DNA of 64,000 bases, taken from Marinoscillum sp. MHG1-6. GTDB taxonomy: Bacteria > Bacteroidota > Bacteroidia > Cytophagales > Cyclobacteriaceae. Location: the NCBI RefSeq assembly GCF_024714475.1, contig NZ_JAMZMI010000001.1, positions 248,001 to 312,000 of the forward strand, in the 5' to 3' direction. Below are positions 1-9,033 of the stretch, piece by piece; the stretch's first letter is position 1, and the number at the start of each line of letters is the position of its first letter. The notes under the pieces are model-generated. The model made no database searches, was not told the origin of the DNA, and saw only the letters and a list, made by a program, of their open reading frames with translations. Both the position numbers and the translations under genes were made by a program.

Positions 1-1
1 C

Positions 2-445
2 AGCATTCTCAGACAAATACATTATTTCCCTATCGAAAACCCGGACGAACTTCCTCCGGATGCCGTACGCGCTGCCGAACATGGAGACATCAACCTGATC
101 ACACTACTGATGGGAGCCAGCGCAGACGGGTTGCAAGTACTCAGAAGAGATGGAGAATGGATTTCTATAACGGCTTTGCCAAACCAGATCGTGGTAAACG
201 TAGGGGACATGTTGGATCGCCTCACGAACCACAAGCTTAAATCAACCATACATCGTGTAGTTAATCCTCCTCGTGAATTAATGGGCACTTCAAGGTACAG
301 CATCCCATTTTTCATGCACCCCATATCATCCATGGATCTCACCTGTCTGAAAAACTGTGTGAACGAGGAAAACCCTAAAATGTATGAAGACATGACCGCC
401 GGAGAATTTTTAGATCAAAGACTAAAAGAAATCGGACTGAAGTAA
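2..445 (+). CDS. 2OG-Fe(II) oxygenase, isopenicillin N synthase-like (C-terminal part)
   Basis: The gene enters from the left edge, so only its last 147 codons are visible. They form the catalytic double-stranded beta-helix end of an isopenicillin-N-synthase-type dioxygenase. The iron ligands are visible as HGD followed about 55 residues later by the distal His in STIHRVV, and the 2-oxoglutarate-binding pair is the R and S of RYSIPFF. Such enzymes use Fe(II), O2 and usually 2-oxoglutarate for oxidation or ring formation on small molecules. The substrate cannot be told from this fragment. The next gene starts 2 bases after the stop, so the two are probably cotranscribed. Family call is strong; specific function is unknown. 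Confidence 0.88.
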   Translation, partial: SILRQIHYFPIENPDELPPDAVRAAEHGDINLITLLMGASADGLQVLRRDGEWISITALPNQIVVNVGDMLDRLTNHKLKSTIHRVVNPPRELMGTSRYSIPFFMHPISSMDLTCLKNCVNEENPKMYEDMTAGEFLDQRLKEIGLK

Positions 446-447
446 AT

Positions 448-1632
448 ATGTCTGTAACCAGGGTTAGATATATTATCTTTTTGAGGGACGTATTGATTTT
501 GTCCCTGACCTCCTTCGGAGGCCCAACAGCCCACATGGGAATGTTCCTGGATATGTTAGTAAAAAAAAGAGCCTATCTAACCGAACAAGATCTCATCGAA
601 CTTTATGCCTTATGTCAGATTCTGCCGGGACCTACCTCCACTCAGACCATTACATCAATAGGATTTAAAATAGGTGGACCCGGATTGGCCTATTTGACCT
701 TGCTCGTCTGGGCACTTCCCGCCGTGACAATCATGACAACGCTTGGCATCATGATGACTTTCTTCCAGGAAATGGACATTTCCCTGGACTTCTTAAAGTT
801 CATTCTACCCATTGCCGTGGGAATTGTAGCTTACTCAGCCTATCGCATTTCCAGTAGCGTAGTTAGCAGTAAAACAGGTTTTTTCCTGATGATCATTTCC
901 ATTTTGGGGGCCTATTTATTCAGGACACCCTTTGCTTTCCCTATTATGATCCTCATTGGCGGTTTTGTGACCGCATTTAAATTCAAAAAGCATGAGCCCG
1001 TGGAGGAAAAAGGCACCATCAAAATCAAATGGGCCAATTTTTTCTTATGGCTGGCAGTCTTTTTATTCGCAGCCATTTTAGGGGGAATAACAAAGAACCT
1101 TCCAATCAGACTATTTGAAAACTTCTATAGAAACGGTAGCCTGATTTTCGGTGGTGGCCAGGTACTGGTGCCTCTCTTGTACACTGAGTTTGTAGAATTC
1201 AAAAGATACTTAACCTCTGAAGAGTTCTTGTCAGGTTATGGATTTGTTCAGGCCTTACCGGGTCCTGTTTTCTCCTTTAGTGCCTATGTAGGTGCTGTAA
1301 GCATGCGTGATACCAGCATCCTGTTTCAAGTCATCGGGGCTTTAATGGCTGCTGCAGGGGTTTTCCTCCCCGGAACGTTCCTTATCTATTTTGTCATTCG
1401 ATTTTGGGAAGACCTTAAAAAGTACCGGATCGTAAGAGCGTCACTTGAGGGGATCAATGCGGTAAGTTCCGGGATGGTCATCGCTGCCACTTTCCTGCTT
1501 CTGGAACCGATGGAGCCCAGCACCCTAAACTATCTCCTTTTGATTGGAACGGCATTTCTCTTGTTCTTTACGAAGATTCCGACGCCTGTAGTCATCATCG
1601 TAGGATTGGTCACCGGAATTATTCTGCAATAA
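448..1632 (+). CDS. chrA: Chromate transporter (ChrA/CHR family), two-domain form
   Basis: A 394-residue polytopic membrane protein with the two tandem CHR domains of long-chain ChrA proteins. Each half has the diagnostic pattern: SFGGPTAHMG and LPGPTSTQ in the first, FGGGQVLVPLL and QALPGPVFSF in the second. Family members export chromate from the cytoplasm or, in some cases, carry sulfate-like anions; neither substrate is shown here. The ATG lies 2 bases after the oxygenase stop and no closer alternative is needed. A stable bidirectional hairpin follows the stop. Annotated as chromate transporter by family; substrate is inferred. Confidence 0.9.
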   Translation: MSVTRVRYIIFLRDVLILSLTSFGGPTAHMGMFLDMLVKKRAYLTEQDLIELYALCQILPGPTSTQTITSIGFKIGGPGLAYLTLLVWALPAVTIMTTLGIMMTFFQEMDISLDFLKFILPIAVGIVAYSAYRISSSVVSSKTGFFLMIISILGAYLFRTPFAFPIMILIGGFVTAFKFKKHEPVEEKGTIKIKWANFFLWLAVFLFAAILGGITKNLPIRLFENFYRNGSLIFGGGQVLVPLLYTEFVEFKRYLTSEEFLSGYGFVQALPGPVFSFSAYVGAVSMRDTSILFQVIGALMAAAGVFLPGTFLIYFVIRFWEDLKKYRIVRASLEGINAVSSGMVIAATFLLLEPMEPSTLNYLLLIGTAFLLFFTKIPTPVVIIVGLVTGIILQ

Positions 1633-1633
1633 A

Positions 1634-1663
1634 AAAGCCGTGATTCCTAAGAACCACGGCTTT
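1634..1663. terminator. Bidirectional intrinsic terminator between chrA and ompH
   Basis: A 9-bp stem AAAGCCGTG/CACGGCTTT encloses a mismatch and a further 3-bp stem with a CTAA loop. The A/T ends give an oligo-U on both strands, so it can end both the chrA transcript and the converging ompH operon. Confidence 0.8.
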
Positions 1664-1683
1664 ACAGATATATGGTAATCCTT

Positions 1684-2220
1684 TTATTCTGATTTTGCAG
1701 GAGGTGTCACTCCCAATTTTTTCAGGATAAGGTCAGACACATCATCATCTTCTCTTGCGTAAAGCAATACATCAAAACCAGGAGTCCCTGCACTGAAAAT
1801 GTGTGTGTAGCTGTTTTCCTTAGCCACCTGCTCAATAGCATTACCAATTTTCTCGTAAACTGGCTTTAGCAATGTGTTTCTCTTGTTCATTAGAGATGTC
1901 TCAGCATCCTGACTGAACTTTTGAATTGACTGCTGAAGTTGCTGAATTTCCTGCTCTTTGTCAGCTCTTATCAGCTCATCATAAGTGGCTACATTTTGCT
2001 GATATTCCGTTACCAACTTTTCGTAACTGCCATATTTCGCTTGAATTTGGTTCTGAAGTTGCTTCTCATAGGCTTTCAATTCAGCATCTATTTGCTTCGC
2101 CTCAGGCAATAAACTCAACACGTAATCGGCATTAGTATAACCGATTTTTAGTGCCTGCTGCGCTGACACTTGAAACGCACTAACTATTAATGCAATGATT
2201 ATAATTGATTTCGCTTTCAT
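1684..2220 (-). CDS. OmpH/Skp-family periplasmic chaperone (distal copy)
   Basis: A 178-residue protein with a signal peptide (about residues 1-20, cleaved after VSAQ) and the OmpH fold: a short strand with LKIGYTNADYVLSLLPE, a long charged coiled-coil arm rich in Gln, Lys and Glu, and a C-terminal strand region. Skp/OmpH chaperones hold unfolded outer-membrane proteins in the periplasm on their way to BamA. It is the last gene of a run that includes bamA and another ompH, which fits this role. Spacing to the upstream copy is 31 bases. Two ompH copies behind bamA are common in Bacteroidota; specialisation between them is unknown. Confidence 0.88.
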   Translation of the reverse strand: MKAKSIIIIALIVSAFQVSAQQALKIGYTNADYVLSLLPEAKQIDAELKAYEKQLQNQIQAKYGSYEKLVTEYQQNVATYDELIRADKEQEIQQLQQSIQKFSQDAETSLMNKRNTLLKPVYEKIGNAIEQVAKENSYTHIFSAGTPGFDVLLYAREDDDVSDLILKKLGVTPPAKSE

Positions 2221-2251
2221 ATCTGATAGTTTGATTTAATCCTTTCTTTAA

Positions 2252-2791
2252 TTAGTTACTTTGACCATCGTTAGTCTGTACCAGCCCCAGTTCCTCGAGT
2301 ACGTAATCCGTATAGTCATGGATTGGGTCTGTATAAATCATCACCAGTGCCCCTGATTTATCGAACACTATTTGCAATCTATTATTTTTAGCTACTTTTT
2401 CTACCGCTTCAAATACCTGGTCCTGAACCGGCTTAATTAATTCCTTCTTTTTCAAAAAGTAAAGGCCTTCAAATCCAAAAACCTGCTTTTGATATTCCTT
2501 CACCTCTTTCCACTTTCTATCAATCTCGGCACGCCTTTCCTCTTTCAACTCAGAAGTTAGAAGGACTTCTTCAGCCTGGAGGATGGCCTCCTTTTCTTCC
2601 ACTTCCTTGAGCATTTGCTGAATTTCAGCTTCCCATCCCTGCGCCAATTTATCAATCTCCGACTGTGCTTCTTTGTATTCGGTCATCTGGTTCAGCACAT
2701 ACTCAGTATCCACATAACCAAATTTCTGGCCAAAAGTGAATTGACTTAAAAAAAGTAGGCTGAAAAGGGAAAGAAACACATGCTTTTTCAT
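2252..2791 (-). CDS. OmpH/Skp-family periplasmic chaperone (proximal copy)
   Basis: A 179-residue secreted protein. The start was set at the ATG giving MKKHVFLSLFSLLFLSQF, a normal signal peptide; the frame runs on upstream only to a TTG inside the end of bamA. The mature part begins QKFGYVDTEYVLNQMTEY, the OmpH signature, followed by a long helical arm with many Glu/Lys and a C-terminal return. It lies 4 bases after the bamA stop. It should hold outer-membrane-protein precursors for the BAM machine. It is only distantly similar to the downstream copy, so the two may have different clients or form mixed trimers; this is inference. Confidence 0.88.
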   Translation of the reverse strand: MKKHVFLSLFSLLFLSQFTFGQKFGYVDTEYVLNQMTEYKEAQSEIDKLAQGWEAEIQQMLKEVEEKEAILQAEEVLLTSELKEERRAEIDRKWKEVKEYQKQVFGFEGLYFLKKKELIKPVQDQVFEAVEKVAKNNRLQIVFDKSGALVMIYTDPIHDYTDYVLEELGLVQTNDGQSN

Positions 2792-2795
2792 AGTT

Positions 2796-5480
2796 CTATC
2801 GTATCTGTTGACCAATGGTAAAGTGGAATTGAGGCCCGCTTATGGTATTTCCACCAAAAACAGGATCAAGTCCATACGCCCAATCTAGCCCTAGCAGACC
2901 AAATGCCGGCATAAATATTCTAACGCCCACACCTACAGATCTGTACATGTCGTATGGATTAAATTGCGAATAATCATTCCAGTTGTTACCACCTTCAAAG
3001 AAAGTCAATCCATAAATGGTCGCAGATGGGTTGAGAGAGACAGGATATCTTAATTCCATCGCAAACTTCGTAAACACCGTTCCTCCGGTGATATCATCCG
3101 CCGTGGTCTCCGGTGTACCATTGTTGTCAACCGGTCTCAGACTGTTATCCTCATATCCTCTAAGCCCAATGACATCCGTTCCAAGTAGGAAATTCTGTCC
3201 GGTCAAGCCACTACCTCCAAGGGTAAATCTTTCATAAGGACCAACTCCCACTTTGTCAGAATAAGAACCCAGGTATCCAATGTGCATTTTAGAAGCCAAC
3301 ACAAGGTCTCCGACCAACTTCATGTAATACCACATGTCGAAGTTCCACTTATGGTATTCAAGGTACTTGTAGACATTGGCATTTGGGTCGTTATAATCAA
3401 TATTGGATCCCAATAGGGAATACGGTGGCGTAAACGATGCGCTCAACGATAAATTCGAACCAGTTCTTGGGTACATCGGGTTATCCGCACTATTTCTGGC
3501 TATAGTGGTATTGAAAGTAAAGCTGTGGGAACTTCCACGTGTTTGACCCTGATTATATACACCCGTACGATCGTAACGAAGGTATCCGAGTGAATTACTG
3601 ATCGTGAAGAAGTCATCCGGCCATGTCAAACGTCTACCCAATGAGACCGTCACTCCCGTCAGGCCAAGTTTACCCTGATCGGTAGGACTTGTAGCAAAAT
3701 AATTAATAGATCTGGTAACAGATTGCGTAAAGCTAATTCCAAAATTATTTGGCTTTCTACCGCCAAGCCACGGCTCTGAAAAGCTGACAGAGTAGCTCTG
3801 GTACTGCTTGCCATTTGCCTGAAGACGAACTGAAAATTTCTGCCCATCACCTGAAGGTAATGGACGCCATTTACTAAAGTCCGCAATATTTCTAACTGAG
3901 AAGTTATTGAAAGAGATTCCCAATGTTCCAACGAATCCATAGAAACCTCCCCATCCACCAGATAGTTCAACCTGATCGTTCGCTCTTTCCGCAAGTTGCC
4001 ATTCTATATCCACAGTCTCATCAACCGGATTTGGTTTTGGAACAGGGTTCACCTTTTCAGGATCAAAATATCCAAGCTGAGAAAGCTCTCTTTGAGTTCT
4101 AATCAGGTCAGCTCGACTAAATTTCTGACCAGGGTAGGTTCTTAGCTCTCTAAGCACCACGTGATCATTGGTTTTATCGTTACCCGAAACAGTTACTTTA
4201 TTGATAGTCGCCTGCACACCCTCATAAATCCTCATCTCCAAATCAATAGAATCTCCATATACACCTACCTCTACAGGAGTCACACTAAAGAACAAATAGC
4301 CATCGTCCATGTAGAGTGCACTAACATCGGTACCATTAGGGTTGAAATTCAATTTCTTTTGGATCAATTCAAGGTCATAGACATCCCCGGATCTTACTCC
4401 CAGAACTTTAGACAGCTGCTCATCCGTATAAATGTAGTTTCCTGTCCAATCGATATTTCTGAAGTAGTATTTAACCCCCGGATCAACATACATGTCTATA
4501 TTGATCTGCTTGCCATTAATGGCATAAATGCTATCCTTAACGATCTCCGCATCACGATAACCCTTAGAATTGTAGAAGGCAATCAGGAGATCCTTATCAG
4601 CTTCATAATCAGATTTTACATATTTGGAGGATTTGAACACGTTCACATAAACATGTTCGCCCAGGTACTCCATCAATGCTACCTTATCCACTTCTTCCCT
4701 ATGACTGGCAAAATGGAAGAAATTCTTCGGATTCAATACCCACAGGGTCTTTTCAAAAAGGTCCTTAACAATTGTAAACCTTGGCCTTTGGCCCGTTTTC
4801 TTCAGTTTACTTCTCAGCTTCGAGGAAGCAAATTGATCATCCCCATAGAAATTAATATCCTTGATCTTAACCTTGGAATTCTTTTCAACATCGATAATGA
4901 TTTTCACGCTGTTAGAAAGCAACGTGTCCTTTTCCTGGGAGATGTTTACCTCAGCATTTAAATACCCTTTGCCCTCCATATAGGAGAAAACCGCATGCTG
5001 GGTATTCTTGATAAGAACATCGGTCAAAATTTTTCCTCTTACCAGGTCAATTTGATCTTTTAATTCGCCCTGCATGCTTTTGCTGATCCCCACAAACTCA
5101 TAACTTGTCAGCCTTGGTCGTTCTGTCAGCTCAATCGTCAGCCAGATTTTGCCCTCTTCGACCTTATTGGCATAAATAGAGACATTACCGATGATCCCTT
5201 GCTTCCAGAGCTTTTTGATCGCAGCAGAGATCGACTCACCAGGAATCTTTATTTTATCTCCTACTCTCAGGCCAGACAACGAGATCAGCGCATTGTTATC
5301 AAGAAATTCAACTCCCTTAACCTCAATATCTGCTATCTCATACTCCTTAGGACTGGAGTAGTTGATGCTCAAGCCTTTTGTGTCTTGTTGATTTCCGTAT
5401 TTCCTACTAAGCCCTACTTGTGCGAGCATTTCCTCACACCAAAGCAAAACCATTACCAGCACAAAAACTTTCCTTACCAT
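2796..5480 (-). CDS. bamA: Outer membrane protein assembly factor BamA (Omp85)
   Basis: An 894-residue Omp85 protein, the core insertase for beta-barrel proteins. A signal peptide at residues 1-21 is followed by a short linker, five POTRA repeats (roughly residues 50-440; the first contains YEIADIEVKGVEFLDNNALI, the last TINKVTVSGNDKT) and a 16-strand barrel to the C terminus. The barrel carries the Omp85 features GLTGQNFLLG and GLRGYEDN, the latter corresponding to the conserved L6 RGY/F motif. The protein ends in GQQIR, not in a terminal aromatic residue. It starts 1 base after the uppS stop and is followed by two ompH genes, the usual Bacteroidota order. Length is normal for the phylum. 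Confidence 0.96.
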   Translation of the reverse strand: MVRKVFVLVMVLLWCEEMLAQVGLSRKYGNQQDTKGLSINYSSPKEYEIADIEVKGVEFLDNNALISLSGLRVGDKIKIPGESISAAIKKLWKQGIIGNVSIYANKVEEGKIWLTIELTERPRLTSYEFVGISKSMQGELKDQIDLVRGKILTDVLIKNTQHAVFSYMEGKGYLNAEVNISQEKDTLLSNSVKIIIDVEKNSKVKIKDINFYGDDQFASSKLRSKLKKTGQRPRFTIVKDLFEKTLWVLNPKNFFHFASHREEVDKVALMEYLGEHVYVNVFKSSKYVKSDYEADKDLLIAFYNSKGYRDAEIVKDSIYAINGKQINIDMYVDPGVKYYFRNIDWTGNYIYTDEQLSKVLGVRSGDVYDLELIQKKLNFNPNGTDVSALYMDDGYLFFSVTPVEVGVYGDSIDLEMRIYEGVQATINKVTVSGNDKTNDHVVLRELRTYPGQKFSRADLIRTQRELSQLGYFDPEKVNPVPKPNPVDETVDIEWQLAERANDQVELSGGWGGFYGFVGTLGISFNNFSVRNIADFSKWRPLPSGDGQKFSVRLQANGKQYQSYSVSFSEPWLGGRKPNNFGISFTQSVTRSINYFATSPTDQGKLGLTGVTVSLGRRLTWPDDFFTISNSLGYLRYDRTGVYNQGQTRGSSHSFTFNTTIARNSADNPMYPRTGSNLSLSASFTPPYSLLGSNIDYNDPNANVYKYLEYHKWNFDMWYYMKLVGDLVLASKMHIGYLGSYSDKVGVGPYERFTLGGSGLTGQNFLLGTDVIGLRGYEDNSLRPVDNNGTPETTADDITGGTVFTKFAMELRYPVSLNPSATIYGLTFFEGGNNWNDYSQFNPYDMYRSVGVGVRIFMPAFGLLGLDWAYGLDPVFGGNTISGPQFHFTIGQQIR

Positions 5481-5481
5481 A

Positions 5482-6222
5482 TTAGCTAATATTCAACTGC
5501 TCGCTTGTCTTTCCGAACCTTCTTTCTCTTTGTTGATAGGAGTTAATCGCATTATAGAGGCAGTCTTTTCCAAAATCCGGCCATAGCACTTCAGTAAAGT
5601 ACAGCTCCGTGTAAGCCATTTCCCATAACAGAAAATTACTGATCCTCATTTCTCCGCTTGTACGAATCAATAACTCAGGGTCAGGTATATTCTTTGTAGA
5701 TAAATAAGAGCTAATCAAGTCATTATTGATGTCCTCCACATCTATCTTACCTTCCCTGGTATCTGAAGCGATTTCCTTTACCGCTTGATTGATATCCCAG
5801 CGACCACTGTAATTCAGCGCCAATATGAGATTAAGTCCTTTATTATTTTTAGTTTTTTCTTTTCCCTTAAGTAGTTTTCGATGAACCTTATCGGGCAAGC
5901 AACCAATATCTCCAATAAAATCAAGTTTCACATCCCTGCTCATCAAGGAGTCCAATTGATCATTTAGTGTGCTTACCAGCAGGTTCATTAACCCATCTAC
6001 TTCCAACTTTGGCCTTCCCCAATTCTCTGTTGAAAAAGTATAAAGGGTGAGGTATTTTACGCCCAGCTCACCACACGCTTCAGTAACATCTTTTACAGAT
6101 TGTATCGCGTGCCGATGACCAAACAACCGGGCAGCACCTTTCCCTTTGGCCCAACGCCCATTACCATCCATAATAATGGCGATATGTTTAGGTAGTTTGT
6201 CGGGATTAATTTGTTGGGTCAT
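5482..6222 (-). CDS. uppS: Undecaprenyl pyrophosphate synthase (cis-prenyltransferase)
   Basis: A 246-residue UppS, which adds isopentenyl diphosphate units to farnesyl diphosphate in cis to make the C55 carrier lipid for peptidoglycan and surface glycans. Family motifs are plain: IIMDGNGRWAK with catalytic Asp19 near the start, FSTENWGRP, NYSGRWDI, and the C-terminal LLIRTSGEMRISNFLLW with the pyrophosphate-binding arginines. It abuts bamA with one base between stop and start. It lies between outer-membrane genes and bamA, an arrangement found in many Bacteroidota and consistent with an envelope operon. Confidence 0.97.
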   Translation of the reverse strand: MTQQINPDKLPKHIAIIMDGNGRWAKGKGAARLFGHRHAIQSVKDVTEACGELGVKYLTLYTFSTENWGRPKLEVDGLMNLLVSTLNDQLDSLMSRDVKLDFIGDIGCLPDKVHRKLLKGKEKTKNNKGLNLILALNYSGRWDINQAVKEIASDTREGKIDVEDINNDLISSYLSTKNIPDPELLIRTSGEMRISNFLLWEMAYTELYFTEVLWPDFGKDCLYNAINSYQQRERRFGKTSEQLNIS

Positions 6223-6306
6223 TTCTCAAGGCCTATCACAGTCAAAAAGGCTACAAATTTGTGCTTTTTTTCTATCAACTGTGAATATTTAAACAATTTT
6301 TAACAG

Positions 6307-7014
6307 CTAGTGCTCCCTGATTTTCATTAAGATAGATTGATTCGGGATATACGGGAAGGGACATGGAATTTTGTACAAAACATAGGTGAGTGTAATGCCT
6401 GTGTAAAAAAACCAATCGTCATCATTCGGATTTCCAAATTGATAGTCTTTAATGAGAATGTCTCCATCGGAAATCCCATCTAAGTAATCAAAGAATGTTT
6501 TGCGTAAGCCAATTTCTGCCCCAAGGGTAAATTGCTTCCCTACCAGATATTTGACGCCGAAACCAGCAGGAATTGTTGCCTGCAAATGGTTGAAATCTTC
6601 ATATGTGGGGCCCACATCATTCAGGTTAATAAATCCCACACCCATAAACGCGTAAGGAGACCAGTCATTTGGCTTTTTCTCATTTCGATAATCCAGAAAA
6701 TGAAATTCGAAAACGGAATGATACGCTAGGACACCATACTTAAAGCTATGTCCTCTTTCTTCGCTGAGGATATCCACACCATTCACATCATCCCCGGAAA
6801 CATGCCCATAGCCCAATCCCATTTTGAGACTAAGAACCGGTGAGAAATTCATTCGAAAAACTCCAAATCCTGCCAGATTAGACTGAGAAGGACGCGGGAA
6901 TCTGTTTAAATCCCCGGTGTAGTTAAATGCGCCAATGGACCCACCAAACTCCAGAAATTGTGCCTCTAATTGAAGAGACAACAGAAGGGAAAGAAAAATT
7001 AATATTGATTTCAA
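6307..7014 (-). CDS. DUF6089 outer-membrane beta-barrel protein, PorG-like
   Basis: A 235-residue predicted outer-membrane barrel with a signal peptide (KSILIFLSLLLSLQLEAQ) and strands such as LEFGGSIGAFNYTGDLN. The N-terminal pattern with a YxGDL motif is typical of DUF6089. In Porphyromonas the T9SS component PorG belongs to this family and is encoded beside uppS and bamA, so one of the two tandem copies here may be PorG; which one cannot be decided. The reading frame has no ATG at the signal peptide: the fitting start is TTG at 7012-7014, 3 bases after the stop of the upstream paralogue, suggesting coupled translation. Family call good, PorG role tentative. Confidence 0.78.
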   Translation of the reverse strand: MKSILIFLSLLLSLQLEAQFLEFGGSIGAFNYTGDLNRFPRPSQSNLAGFGVFRMNFSPVLSLKMGLGYGHVSGDDVNGVDILSEERGHSFKYGVLAYHSVFEFHFLDYRNEKKPNDWSPYAFMGVGFINLNDVGPTYEDFNHLQATIPAGFGVKYLVGKQFTLGAEIGLRKTFFDYLDGISDGDILIKDYQFGNPNDDDWFFYTGITLTYVLYKIPCPFPYIPNQSILMKIREH

Positions 7015-7017
7015 CCG

Positions 7018-8100
7018 CTACCTATGTTTAGCACCCTGGTTTTTTCTTGTACCCAAGATGTATGTTACTTTCAGTGTAGTAACGATGTAAGCGTCATTAT
7101 CTTTTGGATTACCTCTATTTTGTCCGGTTGTGTCACCTCCTCCTTCATTACTTTCAACATAATATGACATTCCGGTACCCTGCCCTACAGAAATATTTTC
7201 CCGGGGATCACCGGAGAGGGCATCCACAGCTTCAGCGCCCCTGGCTGACATGATTCTTGCCACAGGATCATCAAATTCATCCAACTTGACATACGTTCCG
7301 CTCACGTCGTCGACATAATCTGTAAACAAATAACGATAGCCAATTTCCAATCCCACGTCAAATGGTGTATCTGGTATACGTAAGCGTGCACCAATTCCAA
7401 AAGGGATCGAAAGCTGGATCGGACTATATGGTTTTTTATCTATTGTTCCCAGGTTTTGACCCTCAGTTCCCAGTTTCCTTAAGCTTACCCAGTTACCCGC
7501 CTGAGGTGCTGCCACGCTTCCATTTGGATCAGATTGATAATCAAAATCGGGTACCAGACCCTTAGGGTCATGATAAAACACACCACCTCCTGCAAAAACG
7601 TATGCATTGAATGGCAATCTTACATTGGGTCCACCATAGTTAGGAAACAGATATATCTGAAGCCCAAGATGAAATTCGTAAATGTCGTTTCGAAAACTCA
7701 GGTTCCGCTGATATCGCCCACCGCTTACTTCCAACGCAGGATCTGCTGAAAAATCTGACCCTTGCAGTCTACCCCAGTTGAGTCCTGCACGAACGGCCAT
7801 CTGTGACTGGAATTTATACCCAAAATTGAACCCGAAACCCGGACGTGTAAAACTCACATCTGTACTGGCCGCTCGACTGAGTGGAGCAAGGTCTCCATAG
7901 TAATTCAGCGCATTGATATTCAGCCCGGCAAACTCATAGGGTCGAAACCTGCCACCTACCATACCCCCATGATATCGGGTAATCGCTTTGTTTTTGTTTT
8001 TACTCTTGCCGTACTTGCTCCTTCTTTGAGCCTCAGCATCCAAAGATCCAAAGATCAGTAAGATCAATAAGGAATAAACGAAAATAGGTTGGAGTCGCAT
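7018..8100 (-). CDS. DUF6089 outer-membrane beta-barrel protein, longer paralogue
   Basis: A 360-residue secreted protein: signal peptide (RLQPIFVYSLLILLIFGSLDAEAQ), a basic Lys/Arg-rich stretch, then a beta-barrel with the DUF6089 core (LNINALNYYGDLAPLSR). It has about 120 residues more than its downstream neighbour, including acidic and Gly-rich loops near the C terminus. Because it heads the pair and sits two genes before uppS-bamA, it is a second candidate for the PorG-type T9SS outer-membrane protein. A TACTTTTG element upstream suggests it starts a transcription unit distinct from nadK. Ends in an ordinary Lys/Arg-rich tail. Confidence 0.76.
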   Translation of the reverse strand: MRLQPIFVYSLLILLIFGSLDAEAQRRSKYGKSKNKNKAITRYHGGMVGGRFRPYEFAGLNINALNYYGDLAPLSRAASTDVSFTRPGFGFNFGYKFQSQMAVRAGLNWGRLQGSDFSADPALEVSGGRYQRNLSFRNDIYEFHLGLQIYLFPNYGGPNVRLPFNAYVFAGGGVFYHDPKGLVPDFDYQSDPNGSVAAPQAGNWVSLRKLGTEGQNLGTIDKKPYSPIQLSIPFGIGARLRIPDTPFDVGLEIGYRYLFTDYVDDVSGTYVKLDEFDDPVARIMSARGAEAVDALSGDPRENISVGQGTGMSYYVESNEGGGDTTGQNRGNPKDNDAYIVTTLKVTYILGTRKNQGAKHR

Positions 8101-8121
8101 TAGCTAGTAAACTGTGGATAA

Positions 8122-8129
8122 CAAAAGTA
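8122..8129 (-). promoter_or_regulatory. Candidate -7 element (TACTTTTG) for the DUF6089-uppS-bamA operon
   Basis: On the minus strand the sequence matches the Bacteroidota -7 consensus TAnnTTTG and lies about 20 bases before the ATG of the longer DUF6089 gene. No TTTG is found at the expected -33 spacing, so support is partial. Confidence 0.45.
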
Positions 8130-8161
8130 TCAAAATACCATCATTTCTATAATAAATACAT

Positions 8162-9031
8162 TTAATTTCTGCGGTCAAGGCCCCAGGTGAGCTTTCCACG
8201 AAGGGTGTCGAGGAACGAAATACCCTTAACTTTCACCAAATTAGCAGAAAACGGCGCCTTTCTCACTGTTATCATCGCCCCACTCTTCATCGCCTCAGAT
8301 CGCGAATCCATCGAAACCAGAAAAGATTGATCCCGCGTTTCGATTTCGAAAATCAATTCACTATCCTCTGACACAATTAATGGTCGGACATTTAGATTAT
8401 GAGGGCTGACCGGGGTAATGATGAAATTTTTAGTCTGTGGCATGATCACCGGACCCCCACAGCTTAAAGAATATCCTGTTGAACCGGTAGGCGTAGAGAC
8501 CATGAGCCCATCTGCCCAATAGGTATTCAGGTATTCATTATTGAGATAACATCTTACCACGATCATAGAAGATGAGTCCTTTCTCAATATCGCACATTCA
8601 TTAAGGGCGAAATTGGTTTTTTGAAAACCGGGAACATCCGAATTCAGCTCCAGCAACGTTCTCTTATCTAACTCAAATTCCCCGTTAAAATAGTTTGTAA
8701 GTGCCGAATCCAGGTCATCCTGAGAGATACTGGCCAAAAAACCGAGTCGCCCCAGGTTGATTCCCATAATTGGTACCTCTGCCGACCCTACATAGGTCAA
8801 TGTATCCAATAAGGTTCCATCTCCTCCCAGACTGAGTATCATTTCAAATCCTTTCAAATTATCTCCTTTTTCAAAAGTTGGAAAGGAACTCAGACAATCC
8901 AGCGACTGACTTTTAAGCCTTTTTGAAACGGCTACCTCACTTTTTTCTTTGAGTAACCTATTAACCAGAGCGTCTACAAGGGGAATTGATTCTTCACTGA
9001 TGTTTATTCCATGAATAGCGATATTCCTCAT
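8162..9031 (-). CDS. nadK: NAD kinase
   Basis: A 289-residue NAD kinase that makes NADP from NAD and ATP or polyphosphate. Key motifs are SLGGDGTLLDTL (GGDGT at residues 69-73, catalytic Asp71), GINLGRLGFLA, the NE-type motif seen as FALNECAI, and the substrate-binding TPTGSTGYSLSCGGP. Length and motif spacing are normal. The ATG lies 2 bases after the CBS-protein stop, so it belongs to the same transcription unit. Nothing odd is visible. Confidence 0.96.
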   Translation of the reverse strand: MRNIAIHGINISEESIPLVDALVNRLLKEKSEVAVSKRLKSQSLDCLSSFPTFEKGDNLKGFEMILSLGGDGTLLDTLTYVGSAEVPIMGINLGRLGFLASISQDDLDSALTNYFNGEFELDKRTLLELNSDVPGFQKTNFALNECAILRKDSSSMIVVRCYLNNEYLNTYWADGLMVSTPTGSTGYSLSCGGPVIMPQTKNFIITPVSPHNLNVRPLIVSEDSELIFEIETRDQSFLVSMDSRSEAMKSGAMITVRKAPFSANLVKVKGISFLDTLRGKLTWGLDRRN

Positions 9032-9033
9032 TG

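Noticed and set aside
2792-2815. Upstream extension of the proximal ompH gene
   Set aside because: The extra codons begin at TTG inside bamA and would put a polar segment before a complete signal peptide.
4161-4961. A 266-codon open frame on the plus strand opposite bamA
   Set aside because: It lies fully antisense to the POTRA region of bamA, has no domain pattern and no promoter-like element; long antisense frames are common over such genes.
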